From Cysteiniphilum litorale (GTDB lineage Bacteria; Pseudomonadota; Gammaproteobacteria; Francisellales; Francisellaceae), in contig NZ_QLIQ01000008.1 of assembly GCF_003428165.1 (NCBI RefSeq), forward strand, positions 34,457 through 98,456: 64,000 nt of DNA, read 5' to 3'. Both the position numbers and the translations under genes were made by a program. Shown here in pieces: positions 8,584 to 18,153 of this stretch. Position 1 is the first letter of the stretch. Every line of letters starts with the position of its first letter. The notes under the pieces were generated by a model, which saw only the letters and a list, made by a program, of their open reading frames with translations, had not been told where the DNA came from and made no database searches.

Positions 8584-8963
8584 TACCAGCTACCTCTTCC
8601 ACAATCACTGTGATTTGAATAGCAAGGGGTATAAGACTCAACATAGCAGGGTGTCACCACATCTTGTTGATTACTTATTCCATTAATATTATTCGAATCA
8701 TTGTTATTGTCCCCACCAGTCATAAGATTACGGTTTTCATGCAAGATCTGCCCTGGACTTTTATAAAACATTTCAGCATTTGCCTGCTGTTGGACAGCAT
8801 TTGATGGTGTGACAGACAGATCTCTTGCTTTTGACTGACTGATCGCCTGTCCTAGCGACTCAACTGAGTTGATAGATTGTGTCGTATCTGCATAAACAGT
8901 GCTTGATAATATAATGGCCTCTGATGCCAGTGATATTAAAATAGCTCTATTAATATTTCCCAT
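8583..8963 (-). CDS. Candidate peptide substrate (exported, Cys/Tyr-rich tail)
   Basis: A 126-aa protein with AAGGAG 10 bases before ATG. Residues 1-25 look like a Sec signal peptide (MGNINR, hydrophobic core interrupted by Glu15, cleavage after V-Y-A25). The middle is low-complexity, rich in Asn/Gln/Ser. The last 25 residues hold a short tandem repeat (TPCY at 104-107 and 112-115) with Cys106, Cys114, Cys121 and end in CGRGSW. Position next to an unknown protein and a SPASM radical SAM gene, and downstream of pilin genes, makes it the best local candidate for a radical SAM-modified peptide. Alternatives: an exported disulfide protein or minor pilus component. Confidence is high for the gene, modest for the role. 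Confidence 0.65.
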   Translation of the reverse strand: MGNINRAILISLASEAIILSSTVYADTTQSINSVESLGQAISQSKARDLSVTPSNAVQQQANAEMFYKSPGQILHENRNLMTGGDNNNDSNNINGISNQQDVVTPCYVESYTPCYSNHSDCGRGSW

Positions 8964-8992
8964 TGATGTAGAACTCCTTAATTTATCTTGGT

Positions 8993-10315
8993 TTATTTAT
9001 TTGAATAGTCACAGTAAATTTCAGCAATGGCTTCAAATTGAGTTAGATTATGCTGAACAATTTGCCAACTATTGCCATTTGTCTGCGCTCTTATACCAGA
9101 GGTGGCATAAGGAACAGAAAACGCAATATCTACATAATTATTAAAAGAGCCACGCGATACGCTGAATTTCACCGGAAACTGTTTAACTTCCTGCATCTGT
9201 TGCAATAAAAATATCTTATTGATGCCACCAGTTGCCGTGCAATGCGCATCAAAAGGAATGAGCGTGGTATTCTGATCAATTTTATAGCTACGCACAAAGA
9301 CCATCCCCAGATAATCAGTTAGCTTAGTATTGCCTTTACTAGCAATGGTTAAATCATTAACATGAACATTGGAATCACCTTTTACACCATTTTGTTTACC
9401 AAGATATATATCACCACCACTATCACGATTAAGTGATAATTCACCAACTGAATTTATCCCAATATTATTATTAGCTGACATGGTAATATTACCACTGCCA
9501 TCGCCAAGCTTGACTGAGCTTGCCGCACCAGATAAAAGTAAAGGCGCACCATTTGATGTGATCTGAGCTTGAGTTGCTGATTGCATTGAAATAGTTGATA
9601 CATTTAACAATTGACGTTTATCATCTGCAATAGAAGGATTATAGGTAATATTATTCTGCATGGAATTACCTCCATCAACGCGCAGCCAGACATCTTGCGT
9701 TCCTTGTAAGACAATATTCACCTGAAAAGTTGCATTGACTTTATCAAAGTCATAACTGGTAATGCCATTAAATGCTCCATTGGACACTGAGCCATAATAA
9801 GCACGTGCCGCATTAACAACACTTGCCGCAAGCCCAGGATTAGGCTCTAAGACACCATTTGTTGTCATACTGGTAATCGTACCAAAATTGATTGTCACAC
9901 TTAATCGACTACCGGTTCCAATATTGTTAACCGTTACAACAGGCGGTGTTCGCATTACCTGAGAGTTAATAATAAAACCACAAGGCAGATATGCCGTTGT
10001 TGAACTACCACCACAACTTGTTGGCAAAAGCCAGTTTACACCAGTAAACGTATCACCTGCATGTACAGTGTCTGTTGCAAGCTTAGCATTAACTGCAGCA
10101 ATATATTGTGCCACATTATTGCCCGTTGCTCTTGCCTCTGACTCGCGTGCCTTATAGCTACTCCATGACATATACGCCATGAATAACAGTCCAGCAATAA
10201 CAAGCACCATCGCTAATTCAATCAGTGAAAATCCAGCCTGTCTCGAATGTTTCACTTTAATGAGACGTGTATTCTGGTTTTTTTGATTACTTGGTCGCTG
10301 GCTAAAAACTCGCAT
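8993..10315 (-). CDS. pilV: PilV-like minor pilin/adhesin
   Basis: A 440-aa prepilin. The start is the Met at 10315, because the preceding in-frame ATG overlaps its GGAG. A basic leader ends in G28, followed by the cleavage motif F-S-L-I-E with Glu at +5, and a hydrophobic helix (LAMVLVIAGLLFMAYMSW). The rest is a long beta-rich region with GDGSGNITMSANNNIGI-like repeats typical of PilV/shufflon-type adhesins of thin pili, and a C-terminal domain with two Cys. It would be processed by the prepilin peptidase and sit at the pilus tip. No inverted alternative C-termini are seen next to it, so the shufflon itself is absent or lost. 29 bases precede the peptide gene. Confidence 0.8.
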   Translation of the reverse strand: MRVFSQRPSNQKNQNTRLIKVKHSRQAGFSLIELAMVLVIAGLLFMAYMSWSSYKARESEARATGNNVAQYIAAVNAKLATDTVHAGDTFTGVNWLLPTSCGGSSTTAYLPCGFIINSQVMRTPPVVTVNNIGTGSRLSVTINFGTITSMTTNGVLEPNPGLAASVVNAARAYYGSVSNGAFNGITSYDFDKVNATFQVNIVLQGTQDVWLRVDGGNSMQNNITYNPSIADDKRQLLNVSTISMQSATQAQITSNGAPLLLSGAASSVKLGDGSGNITMSANNNIGINSVGELSLNRDSGGDIYLGKQNGVKGDSNVHVNDLTIASKGNTKLTDYLGMVFVRSYKIDQNTTLIPFDAHCTATGGINKIFLLQQMQEVKQFPVKFSVSRGSFNNYVDIAFSVPYATSGIRAQTNGNSWQIVQHNLTQFEAIAEIYCDYSNK

Positions 10316-10339
10316 AAAGTGCTCCATCTAACTATAAAA

Positions 10340-10903
10340 TTAATAGAATGTCAGGACAAGCGTTGCTGGATCATTCCCGGCACATGCCGTGGCTAAGGTA
10401 TCGGATGTAGTAACTGCCTGACCATTTGCAGTAACGCCTAATGAGTTGCCATGCAGATACTTTGCCCCTATCGTTGTACAATTATCTTTAGGTATATTTG
10501 TCACAGTGATCTGAAACTGTGTCGTATTATACGGTGCAACCGTAATAACAGAGGTGTTATCCTTACCATACCAGCTCGTTCCGATGACCTGTGCGCCAAC
10601 GGCACCATGTAACATATCTGACATGACAAAACCCGCATTAATGACAGTTTGTGTCGTCAGCCCAGTATAATCACCACCTGAAGGTCGATATAATTTCGTT
10701 ACCCCTTCAGAAATCATCGATATCTGTTTGGTCATTTCTTCATTTTTAACATTCCCTGACAGGCTGTTATATATAACAATAGAGCCTATAATCATTATCG
10801 CAATAACAGCTATGACCAGTGCTAGTTCAATTAATGAAAATCCCTGCTGATTTTTATATTTGCTATATTTTTTATGTTTGATTGAAAGTTGTTTTATTTT
10901 CAT
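10340..10903 (-). CDS. pilS: PilS-like major type IVb prepilin
   Basis: A 187-aa prepilin: long basic leader (21 residues ending in QQG), cleavage before F22, FSLIE with Glu at +5, hydrophobic stretch to about residue 45, then a globular C-terminal domain with two Cys (residues about 142 and 174) likely forming the usual pilin disulfide loop. The long leader is typical of type IVb pilins. AGGAG precedes the ATG. Lies between pilR and pilV exactly as in R64/SPI-7 pil operons. Confidence 0.85.
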   Translation of the reverse strand: MKIKQLSIKHKKYSKYKNQQGFSLIELALVIAVIAIMIIGSIVIYNSLSGNVKNEEMTKQISMISEGVTKLYRPSGGDYTGLTTQTVINAGFVMSDMLHGAVGAQVIGTSWYGKDNTSVITVAPYNTTQFQITVTNIPKDNCTTIGAKYLHGNSLGVTANGQAVTTSDTLATACAGNDPATLVLTFY

Positions 10904-10931
10904 TTTAATCTCCTGTTATAAAATATAAATA

Positions 10932-12089
10932 TTAAGCTGATATGGTGCCTAGCGCCTGAAGTGCTATGACAAAGAAAGCCAGATATGAGCCCATAGCCAG
11001 AAAGAACACCCCTGAAATAACTTTGAAAGAGCGTTTGATCTGGTTAATCTGTTCATCAAAATAATTAACTGCCAAATCATAAATCCCCTCACCCAGTTTA
11101 CCCGCATCTGAGTAAACCCCTATTAATGCCGAGATATTTCGATCAAAAAAACCTGTATTCATTAACGTTTCGCCAGGGGCTGTCCCTTGATCAAGAAAAC
11201 TCAGCATTGCATTAACATACGAGGCGATATAGCCATTAGCATTGTTTCTTATGCTTAACAGTGAAAAATGCAAGGAAGCCTGAACATTATGCTTATCCTT
11301 ACTGTCTTTGTTATGACTACTCAATAGCAATGACAGTGATACCAAAAATTTAACCGTTGATATTTTTTTATAAATAGAAAATGGTGGTAAGTAATCCAGT
11401 ATTCGACGTACTTTGTTTTTCTGTTGAGGAATGATGACGACAATACCTACAATCAATACAATTAAAATGACAGAAATAATAAATACATGATCAACCATCC
11501 ATTGATTAAAATGACTGAATTTAAGTGTAATAGCAGGCATTTTATCTTTTGGAATCGATGCATTAAGACTGGGCATAAGTTTCATTGCAGAGAAATACAT
11601 CATGCCCACCATCGCCAATATAAACATTGCGGGCTTTGTCATACTAATCAGTATTGCTCTGATTAATGCACCTTGTTTATCTGCATGTTTAACGACATTC
11701 TCAAGACCATTAGCTATTTCATAACTGTCGGATGATAGAATTGACATCTCAGATTTAGGAATATAAGGACGAATGGCATCAAAAAAACTCATCCCTAATT
11801 TGCTGTAACGAAAATTCACATCATCTAGTATGGATATTAAAAGCGCATCTGGATTAAATAGCTTGCGACCACATTTCTTAAAGTTGTAACTCATCCTTTC
11901 TAGCGCCATATTCATCGACATCCCAGAGCTTAAAAGCATCTTTAAAGATTTATAGAGCTTCATGCGCTTAGTACTCGTAAACTGACTGGCAAGCCATTTC
12001 ACCTGTAGCTTTGGAAATATATGTAGCTGATTGCCAAACCTGTCCTGCGCTGGCTTAAAAACGCTTGTAATATGAAACGCCATACTCAT
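10932..12089 (-). CDS. pilR: PilR-like inner-membrane platform protein
   Basis: A 385-aa type II secretion F/PilC-family protein. Three hydrophobic segments stand out (about residues 150-172, 198-220, 355-380), with two cytosolic helical domains around them, the second containing SLLLSS and GTAPGETL. In type IVb pilus systems this protein anchors the assembly ATPase at the membrane. The ATG overlaps the stop of pilQ (ATGA). Start chosen at 12089, with GAGG 7 bases upstream. Confidence 0.85.
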   Translation of the reverse strand: MSMAFHITSVFKPAQDRFGNQLHIFPKLQVKWLASQFTSTKRMKLYKSLKMLLSSGMSMNMALERMSYNFKKCGRKLFNPDALLISILDDVNFRYSKLGMSFFDAIRPYIPKSEMSILSSDSYEIANGLENVVKHADKQGALIRAILISMTKPAMFILAMVGMMYFSAMKLMPSLNASIPKDKMPAITLKFSHFNQWMVDHVFIISVILIVLIVGIVVIIPQQKNKVRRILDYLPPFSIYKKISTVKFLVSLSLLLSSHNKDSKDKHNVQASLHFSLLSIRNNANGYIASYVNAMLSFLDQGTAPGETLMNTGFFDRNISALIGVYSDAGKLGEGIYDLAVNYFDEQINQIKRSFKVISGVFFLAMGSYLAFFVIALQALGTISA

Positions 12090-13894
12090 GCGATAGCCTC
12101 ATTTAATATATTTTGAAGATGCTCCTGCTCCACCAGCTCATTGCCAATTTCAGCATCCAAAGCACCTATCTTATATTCAATGGAATAAGGACATATCTTA
12201 CCTTTAAATACCTTAATCAAAGCATCTTCCTTAATGGTCATTCCTCCAGCATTTCGCCAGGCACGATAAGCACCTATCTGATCACCTTTCCTAATACTTT
12301 GCAAAATATTCGCATTCGGTTTAAGGAATTCAGCAACAACCGTTCGACCATTTACCCCTGAATGATCACAATGTTTACATCCATTGACATTGCGAATACG
12401 TACATTATGAATCATATGCTCTGGTAACGCGTAAGTTTTAACCACTTCAAGTAATGACTGTCGTATACTCATGTAATCTATATTTTGATTCATTGCATCA
12501 TCAATGCTTAGAGCACATGAAGGGCACAGCGTCTGTACCAGTGTCTGATACACAATTAACTGTAGGAAATTTAGTGAACACACTACATCACGATCAATGC
12601 CGATACCACATAAACGCTCAATAGTTGAAATGGCATCCTGTGCATGAAGAGTTGAAAAGAACACATGACCTGACTGAATCGCTTTCTGGCTGAATTTTGC
12701 TGTACCCTCGTCACGAATCTCATTGCAATAAATCACATCAGGATCTAGGCGAACTACCTGTTTTAGCGTTAAATTAAATTTATGCGTGATATCAGCTTCA
12801 CTTAATTTGACTGAGTCGTGCACAGCCAACTGATCTACGCCATCGATAATATATTCAACCGGAGATTCGACGGAGTAGAACTTTTTAGTGCCAGCTGTGT
12901 CACGAACAAAATTGGAAATCAAGGTTGTTAACGCCGTTGATTTTCCAGAACCTGTCGTGCCTGAGAATAAAATACCACCATGTGGTAACTTAAGCACGTC
13001 ATTGAAATATTTAATCTGTGCATGACTATACCCAAGATCCTCAAAGGATTTAATGGATGTTTTATCTGTTGAAAGTATACGCATAACCACTACATATGAT
13101 TTACCCAATGACACATCTTCAATATTGGGAGACTCAATGGCATGAGTAGCAAACCTTATTCGGTATTTACGCTGATTAACAATGCGTTCAAAAATAGTCT
13201 GCTGCATTCTTCTTGGGTCAAACATATCATCTTTCTGACCTTCAACACCCTTAGAGTTATACATAGCGCTCATCATTTTATTGGCAAACTGCGCATCATA
13301 ATTTGCATAGGTGCATCGTTTAATTTCATCATGAACTCTTAGTGAAACGTCACATACCTGACCGCGAATTCTAAAATGTATATCAGACGCATCCTGTGAT
13401 ATGGCGTGCGCCAGTAATTTATCGAACTCACCTGCTAATGCTTCATTAGACTGACTATGATCACTGCTTTTAATTTTTTGCTGACAATCACTTAATACAA
13501 CAGGTCTAGCAGTAATGGTTTTAATCGCTTTTAAATCGTATTCTTTCAGAGCCTCTGTTTTGTACTTTGCAAGCTTATCGGCAATATCTTTAGACATATG
13601 CAAATTGACTGATTGAATAACTGCCAAAGCACGCTGACCATCTTGCAATATATGCTGAACGAACAAAAACTTTGACTGCTCTTCTTTGCTGAAACATTTA
13701 ACGTGAGATGGATCGCAGTAAAGCAACTTTTCTGCTTTGATATTCAATTCATCAAAACTGTTACATACTTTAAGATTATGCTGTGGTATAACCATCTGCT
13801 CTGCATTAAGGATAGGTCTAAGCTGTGATGTGCTCTTGGTTATCTTTAACCCAGGTGCTGCTCTTCTCTGTGTAAGCCATGATTTTATCTGCAT
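12086..13894 (-). CDS. pilQ: PilQ-like pilus assembly ATPase
   Basis: A 602-aa secretion ATPase (GspE/PilB/VirB11 class). Walker A GTTGSGKST at about residues 312-320; Asp-box and Walker B region LDPDVIYCNEIRDEGTA (Asn where Gly is common); His box SGHVFFSTLHAQDA. A CPSC...CKHC tetracysteine zinc site follows. I start at the Met at 13894, since GAGGGAG lies 7 bases before it, while the upstream in-frame ATG (13924) has none. ATP hydrolysis drives pilin extrusion through PilR. Confidence 0.88.
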   Translation of the reverse strand: MQIKSWLTQRRAAPGLKITKSTSQLRPILNAEQMVIPQHNLKVCNSFDELNIKAEKLLYCDPSHVKCFSKEEQSKFLFVQHILQDGQRALAVIQSVNLHMSKDIADKLAKYKTEALKEYDLKAIKTITARPVVLSDCQQKIKSSDHSQSNEALAGEFDKLLAHAISQDASDIHFRIRGQVCDVSLRVHDEIKRCTYANYDAQFANKMMSAMYNSKGVEGQKDDMFDPRRMQQTIFERIVNQRKYRIRFATHAIESPNIEDVSLGKSYVVVMRILSTDKTSIKSFEDLGYSHAQIKYFNDVLKLPHGGILFSGTTGSGKSTALTTLISNFVRDTAGTKKFYSVESPVEYIIDGVDQLAVHDSVKLSEADITHKFNLTLKQVVRLDPDVIYCNEIRDEGTAKFSQKAIQSGHVFFSTLHAQDAISTIERLCGIGIDRDVVCSLNFLQLIVYQTLVQTLCPSCALSIDDAMNQNIDYMSIRQSLLEVVKTYALPEHMIHNVRIRNVNGCKHCDHSGVNGRTVVAEFLKPNANILQSIRKGDQIGAYRAWRNAGGMTIKEDALIKVFKGKICPYSIEYKIGALDAEIGNELVEQEHLQNILNEAIA

Positions 13895-13928
13895 AACAAT
13901 ATCTCCCTCGTTTATTACTTTCATGCTG

Positions 13929-14477
13929 TTATTTCTGGGTTAAATACAGATACTTTTTCTTTTTTGAAACAGTATTGAATAAAACAATTTGTGTTTCATG
14001 CACAGCCATTACCTCCCAGATACCATCAAGAGTATCACCTTGCTTGACAGGGATAACATTACTGCCATATTCAACAACTGCTGTCAGATTATTGCCCATG
14101 CCATACACCTGCTTTAGTCCATAGTCATACTGCGGTAATAGTGTCTGATTAGCATCTTCATGAGTTGGTTTATGTACTTGAGGCAGTGCTATAGATGACG
14201 GTGGTGCAGTTGTTGGTTTGTCTGCACTTAACTGTTTTAACTTTTGCTGTAGCGTCTGTGCTTTAAGCTGTGCTTCAAGTAACTCATTATGTGCACTTTG
14301 CATATCTGTCTGCTCAGAAAGCTGTTGCATATTTTCAAGATAACTATCAGCACCAAAAGAGATACCCTGCAAAGCAAAAATCATTAAAGCAATTAGACCA
14401 ACTTTTCTTACTGATTTTGCTGACTTTACTTCAGATATTTTTCTTATTTCTCTTATTTCATTTGCTTGCTTATTCAT
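13929..14477 (-). CDS. pilP: PilP-like pilus biogenesis protein
   Basis: A 182-aa periplasmic/inner-membrane protein. The start is the Met at 14477 (AAGGAAG just upstream) and overlaps the pilO stop. One signal/anchor segment (VGLIALMIFALQGISFGA), a coiled-coil (about residues 45-75, repeated Q/L), a Pro-rich linker, then a C-terminal beta domain (VIPVKQGDTLDGIWEV) like PilP/GspC HR domains that bind the secretin. Confidence 0.8.
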   Translation of the reverse strand: MNKQANEIREIRKISEVKSAKSVRKVGLIALMIFALQGISFGADSYLENMQQLSEQTDMQSAHNELLEAQLKAQTLQQKLKQLSADKPTTAPPSSIALPQVHKPTHEDANQTLLPQYDYGLKQVYGMGNNLTAVVEYGSNVIPVKQGDTLDGIWEVMAVHETQIVLFNTVSKKKKYLYLTQK

Positions 14478-15828
14478 ACATACTTCCTTTAAATTGCCAT
14501 TTTCTAATTTGCCCATGGTCAAATACCACGGTGAATGCTTTAATTGTTAAATAAGCATTATTTGCCGTTGCTTCAATTAATTGTCTAAATGCTGTAATTC
14601 CCTCGCCTGAGACGCTCAGCATCTGTATATGATTGCCCGTGTTATCAGACACTGTCTTATCTAATGCATATACCAGATGGCTATCCTGTAATGCACTGAT
14701 TAAAGAAGCTAATGCATTAAATCTGCCTTTTTTATCTTTAAAGTCTGTCAGCGTGATGTTATAAGCACGTTTCTGTGACAGGTAATCAAACTTAACTGTT
14801 AATGCTGCTGAATCTGTATTCTTAGCCAACTCCATCTGCGTAGCACTGATAGTGTCCTTCAAAAGAATCAAATCTTTCATATTGGCATAATGCATCCGCT
14901 GATATGTTACTACAAGCTCACTCGTTTGCTCCGCATCAAATTGAACTCCGGACATTTGCCAACCATGGTTATAGTAAGGCATACGATTAACTGCATTTAG
15001 AAAATTGCTCAACACATAAAAAGCATTTTTTGACTGAATATTTTTTATAAACAAATCATGCTGACGCTTCAGATTTTCTGCTTGAATCCTCTGTCTTTCC
15101 AACTGCTGCTGTTGCAATACCCTTTCTCTAGCGGTCTGATCTAAATGATCTTTGTAATATGAATAGCCATACCAGAGTGCAGAAACAACTATAATTGCAG
15201 CTATTACTACATACTTAAGCTTTGGTTTCTTGATAACAACAATACTGTATCTACGCCACGTGGGATGTTCTTGTGAAAGAAGGTCAAAAAGATTTAATAC
15301 CTGTATCTCAGCAACATCTATTAATCCACATAGATTAATCAGTGACTCATCTTCTATATCTAAACATACTGTATAGGATTTAGTGCTTCCCTTTATTCTA
15401 TGACCTAAATAGGGCAAAGCAGCGCTAAGCGCATCATGTGATAATATTTCATCACCAGATATATTAATATCCATCTGACTTTCCTGTGCAATACTACCAT
15501 TTGCTAACAGCGCATCCGTTGCTTCCTGATGAGATAGCAAAGTACCACTAATGACAACTGCGCCTCGTTCAATCATGCAAAGCCAGTAAAGAGGTTTCCC
15601 ATTTTTATCTTTAAAATCTAATTTATCAGTAATCAACAACAGATTTTCAAACTGATCTGCCAAAATCGCTGCAACCGATATCTTGGAAATATTTTCCTTA
15701 CTATGAGTTATAGCCGTGCGTTTTGAACTGCCTTGATAAAAACCTGTCTGCCCTAGATTGTCTCGATAAAATTCTTTTTTACTGGCGGTAGCTATCCAGG
15801 TAAGACCAAATGCATATTTATCTAACAT
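14470..15828 (-). CDS. pilO: PilO-like pilin accessory protein
   Basis: A 452-aa protein matching the PilO (R64-type pilin accessory) plan: N-terminal cytosolic domain of about 200 residues, a single membrane helix (KYVVIAAIIVVSALWYGYSYY), then a coiled-coil with QQQLERQ-type heptads and a periplasmic domain. It would form the inner-membrane assembly platform with PilP and PilR. Ten bases from pilN stop, overlapping pilP start. Confidence 0.8.
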   Translation of the reverse strand: MLDKYAFGLTWIATASKKEFYRDNLGQTGFYQGSSKRTAITHSKENISKISVAAILADQFENLLLITDKLDFKDKNGKPLYWLCMIERGAVVISGTLLSHQEATDALLANGSIAQESQMDINISGDEILSHDALSAALPYLGHRIKGSTKSYTVCLDIEDESLINLCGLIDVAEIQVLNLFDLLSQEHPTWRRYSIVVIKKPKLKYVVIAAIIVVSALWYGYSYYKDHLDQTARERVLQQQQLERQRIQAENLKRQHDLFIKNIQSKNAFYVLSNFLNAVNRMPYYNHGWQMSGVQFDAEQTSELVVTYQRMHYANMKDLILLKDTISATQMELAKNTDSAALTVKFDYLSQKRAYNITLTDFKDKKGRFNALASLISALQDSHLVYALDKTVSDNTGNHIQMLSVSGEGITAFRQLIEATANNAYLTIKAFTVVFDHGQIRKWQFKGSMYE

Positions 15829-15837
15829 TCAAGCCCC

Positions 15838-17493
15838 CTACTTACCCATAATGTATGGAGTCACAATAACAACCGTCACTGTATGATCATGATTAGCTGC
15901 ATTATTGCCTCCAGCAAGAATTGTGCCAGGAATTACTGAGTTCTGACCCGTTGTATCTTCACTGTTTTGAAACCCAGTCAACACAATTGTCTGACCAGAT
16001 GTTAATAATACTTTAGGGATCATGAATGATTTATTTCTAATATCAGGCAGTTGCATATAACTACCTTTATCGTCAATTTTTACATTCTCCATGTTAAGTA
16101 GTGTTGCAATGCTAACCGTCAGATTTATCATGACAGAATTATTGCCAACAAGCTTAGGTGTCACGGCAACATTATAACCAACGTTGACTGTTCCAGGAGT
16201 TGCACTTTTCTCAATATTGTCACTGCTTGATCCACTACCACCCAATGTATTAACAGACACCTGTTTGATATAGCTGATTGACCTTTGGTTCTGAATAGGT
16301 ACGACTGAGTTATTTGCAGTATAAACAGTTGTTGAAGTCACCTTTGATGTTTTACCCAGTTTACTCAGCGCGTTAACAATTAGCTGTGAACCAGCAAATG
16401 GACCATGTGATATCCCGCCTGATATTTTTGCTGTCTGTATCGTGCTATTCAATGCATCACTTGTAGCTACAGGAATTGGTGTTGTGTCCCAATCCAGAGA
16501 TCCAGAAGTAACTTTGTACATCAAATTCCAGTTAAATCCATAGTTCTGTGCATTGGTTTGCTGTACATCGTATATATCAACCCTTACAGCAATACTTCTA
16601 CCAATAGTTTTGTTGATTGTTTCAATGTATTTTGAAACTAGTTTCATCTGAGGTGGTGTGGTTACAACCGTCACATATCCTGTTTCAGGTGAGGACTCAA
16701 CATGACCATCCTTACCAACAAAAGATTTTATTGTATCAATCACCTTATTCCAAGCTTTGTCATCCGTTGAATCATATGCAGTTTTAGTATTTTGAACACC
16801 TTGAACTTCAGGTGAGTTACTATCAATACTGGTTTTTCTACTTAATACACCTGGCAAATCATCAAGCAAAAAGAATTTGGTATCATAATAGTAAAAGTCT
16901 ACAGAGTTTGATTTTTCATTATATTTCCACCACAGACCATAATTTTTAGCTAATAACGACAATAAGGTTTTGACATTACCCGTGTAATACAAGGATGTCT
17001 TAGACTCTAATAAATTATTATCTCTGCTTTGCGAAGTGTTGTTACTGGTATCCTGCATAACAATAACAGGTTGAGCAGAAGAAGTGCTGTCTGCGTTTAC
17101 AGTTTTTTTCTTATCAGATGCTGAAGCATTTTCTAAAAAGCCATAGGCATCTGATGTAAGCCCCATTGGAATGTTTGTCTGTGATCCAATTAGCTTAAGA
17201 ATATCCTGAATAGTCATAGGCTGAGATGTATTAAAAGTTATTTTCTCATTAAATATATCTGGCAACTTAGCTTTATTGTCCACCCGCTTAAAAGATTGAC
17301 TGGCCACATAAATATTATCGTTATAACTTATAAGGTCAGGCTTATAATCATTAATCGTATCTGCAATCTTATTTGCCTTATCAATATTATGCTTGGCTAT
17401 ATCATCTGTTTTCTGCATTTGTGCACAACCAAAAAGGCCAGATGACACCACTGTCATCATACACAAATTGTACCAGAGCTTTTTATTGAACAT
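15838..17493 (-). CDS. pilN: PilN-like outer-membrane lipoprotein secretin
   Basis: A 551-aa secretin. The start is the Met at 17493: GGAG lies 6 bases before it, while the frame further upstream reads into the palindrome. A lipobox LFGC puts the lipid on Cys23. N-domains (DILKLIGSQTNIPMGL; TLLSLLAKNYGLWWKY) precede the secretin core (VAVRVDIYDVQQTNAQNYGFNW ... VPIQNQRSISYIKQV ... GQTIVLTGF). Forms the outer-membrane pore for the pilus. First gene after palindrome site 3. Confidence 0.88.
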   Translation of the reverse strand: MFNKKLWYNLCMMTVVSSGLFGCAQMQKTDDIAKHNIDKANKIADTINDYKPDLISYNDNIYVASQSFKRVDNKAKLPDIFNEKITFNTSQPMTIQDILKLIGSQTNIPMGLTSDAYGFLENASASDKKKTVNADSTSSAQPVIVMQDTSNNTSQSRDNNLLESKTSLYYTGNVKTLLSLLAKNYGLWWKYNEKSNSVDFYYYDTKFFLLDDLPGVLSRKTSIDSNSPEVQGVQNTKTAYDSTDDKAWNKVIDTIKSFVGKDGHVESSPETGYVTVVTTPPQMKLVSKYIETINKTIGRSIAVRVDIYDVQQTNAQNYGFNWNLMYKVTSGSLDWDTTPIPVATSDALNSTIQTAKISGGISHGPFAGSQLIVNALSKLGKTSKVTSTTVYTANNSVVPIQNQRSISYIKQVSVNTLGGSGSSSDNIEKSATPGTVNVGYNVAVTPKLVGNNSVMINLTVSIATLLNMENVKIDDKGSYMQLPDIRNKSFMIPKVLLTSGQTIVLTGFQNSEDTTGQNSVIPGTILAGGNNAANHDHTVTVVIVTPYIMGK

Positions 17494-17556
17494 ATGGTTC
17501 TCCATTTTTAGTGTTTTAATTCTATAGATATCTGAATTATCAATCTCATAGAGACC

Positions 17557-17601
17557 ATATTGCCTGAGTTTTGAGAGCGACCTACACCACAATTGTGGTG
17601 T
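17557..17601 (-). promoter_or_regulatory. Lux-box-like palindrome plus -10, site 3
   Basis: Perfect palindrome ACACCACAATTGTGGTGT at 17584-17601, AGG, 16 bases, CAATAT at 17557-17562. A predicted start near 17550 gives pilN a leader of about 57 nt. Bases upstream (GTGAAAATAATTGA.TTTTTTAT read on plus) recur next to site 4. Confidence 0.8.
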
Positions 17602-17723
17602 CAAAGTGAAAATAATTGATTTTTTTATTAGCTATCTGACGAATGATTCAATCAAATGAAAAAAGTTTTTTAGAAATTATATTTTTGATCGTTTAGAAAA
17701 GAATAAATAGGTAAAGTTTATAG

Positions 17724-18125
17724 TTACGACATTTTCGCCACAAGATATCCCACACTAACACCAAGTTGAAAGAGCGTATCAACTCCAAATTTGGTTTTAG
17801 TTTCTATAGATATTTTACGTATGTAGCTATGATCTAAATGCATTTTATTCGCAATGGCCTGTGTTGACAGTCCTTGTATTTGATAAAATATTACCTCTAG
17901 TTCTCGTTGTTTTATTTGATTTTGCCCTATGCTTAAAGCTTTATTTTTATCTTTTTTTTTATAGTTATCTAAAATACTAGCATCTGAAATTATCGCACGA
18001 TGTAGCTCTTGACAATTATTCACTTCTAAATCACTCACTAGCTCTCTAAGAAAGCTAGGATTTAATTTCAAGATGTTGTTTAATGAAAATGAAGACCCAC
18101 TACCACTTTCAACTTTATTGCTCAT
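17724..18125 (-). CDS. Short LuxR-type HTH regulator
   Basis: A 133-aa protein with only a LuxR/GerE-type helix-turn-helix in its C-terminal half (ELEVIFYQIQGLSTQAIANKMHLDHSYIRKISIETKTKFG, about residues 77-113) and a short N-terminal part unlike receiver or autoinducer domains. The match is loose (few of the usual LuxR residues after KLG). AGGAGT precedes the ATG. It lies directly upstream of the pilN promoter, which holds a lux-box-like palindrome, so it is the first candidate activator of the palindrome regulon. That link is inference. Confidence 0.75.
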   Translation of the reverse strand: MSNKVESGSGSSFSLNNILKLNPSFLRELVSDLEVNNCQELHRAIISDASILDNYKKKDKNKALSIGQNQIKQRELEVIFYQIQGLSTQAIANKMHLDHSYIRKISIETKTKFGVDTLFQLGVSVGYLVAKMS

Positions 18126-18153
18126 CTTAATTACTCCTTGTTTACACCAGTAA

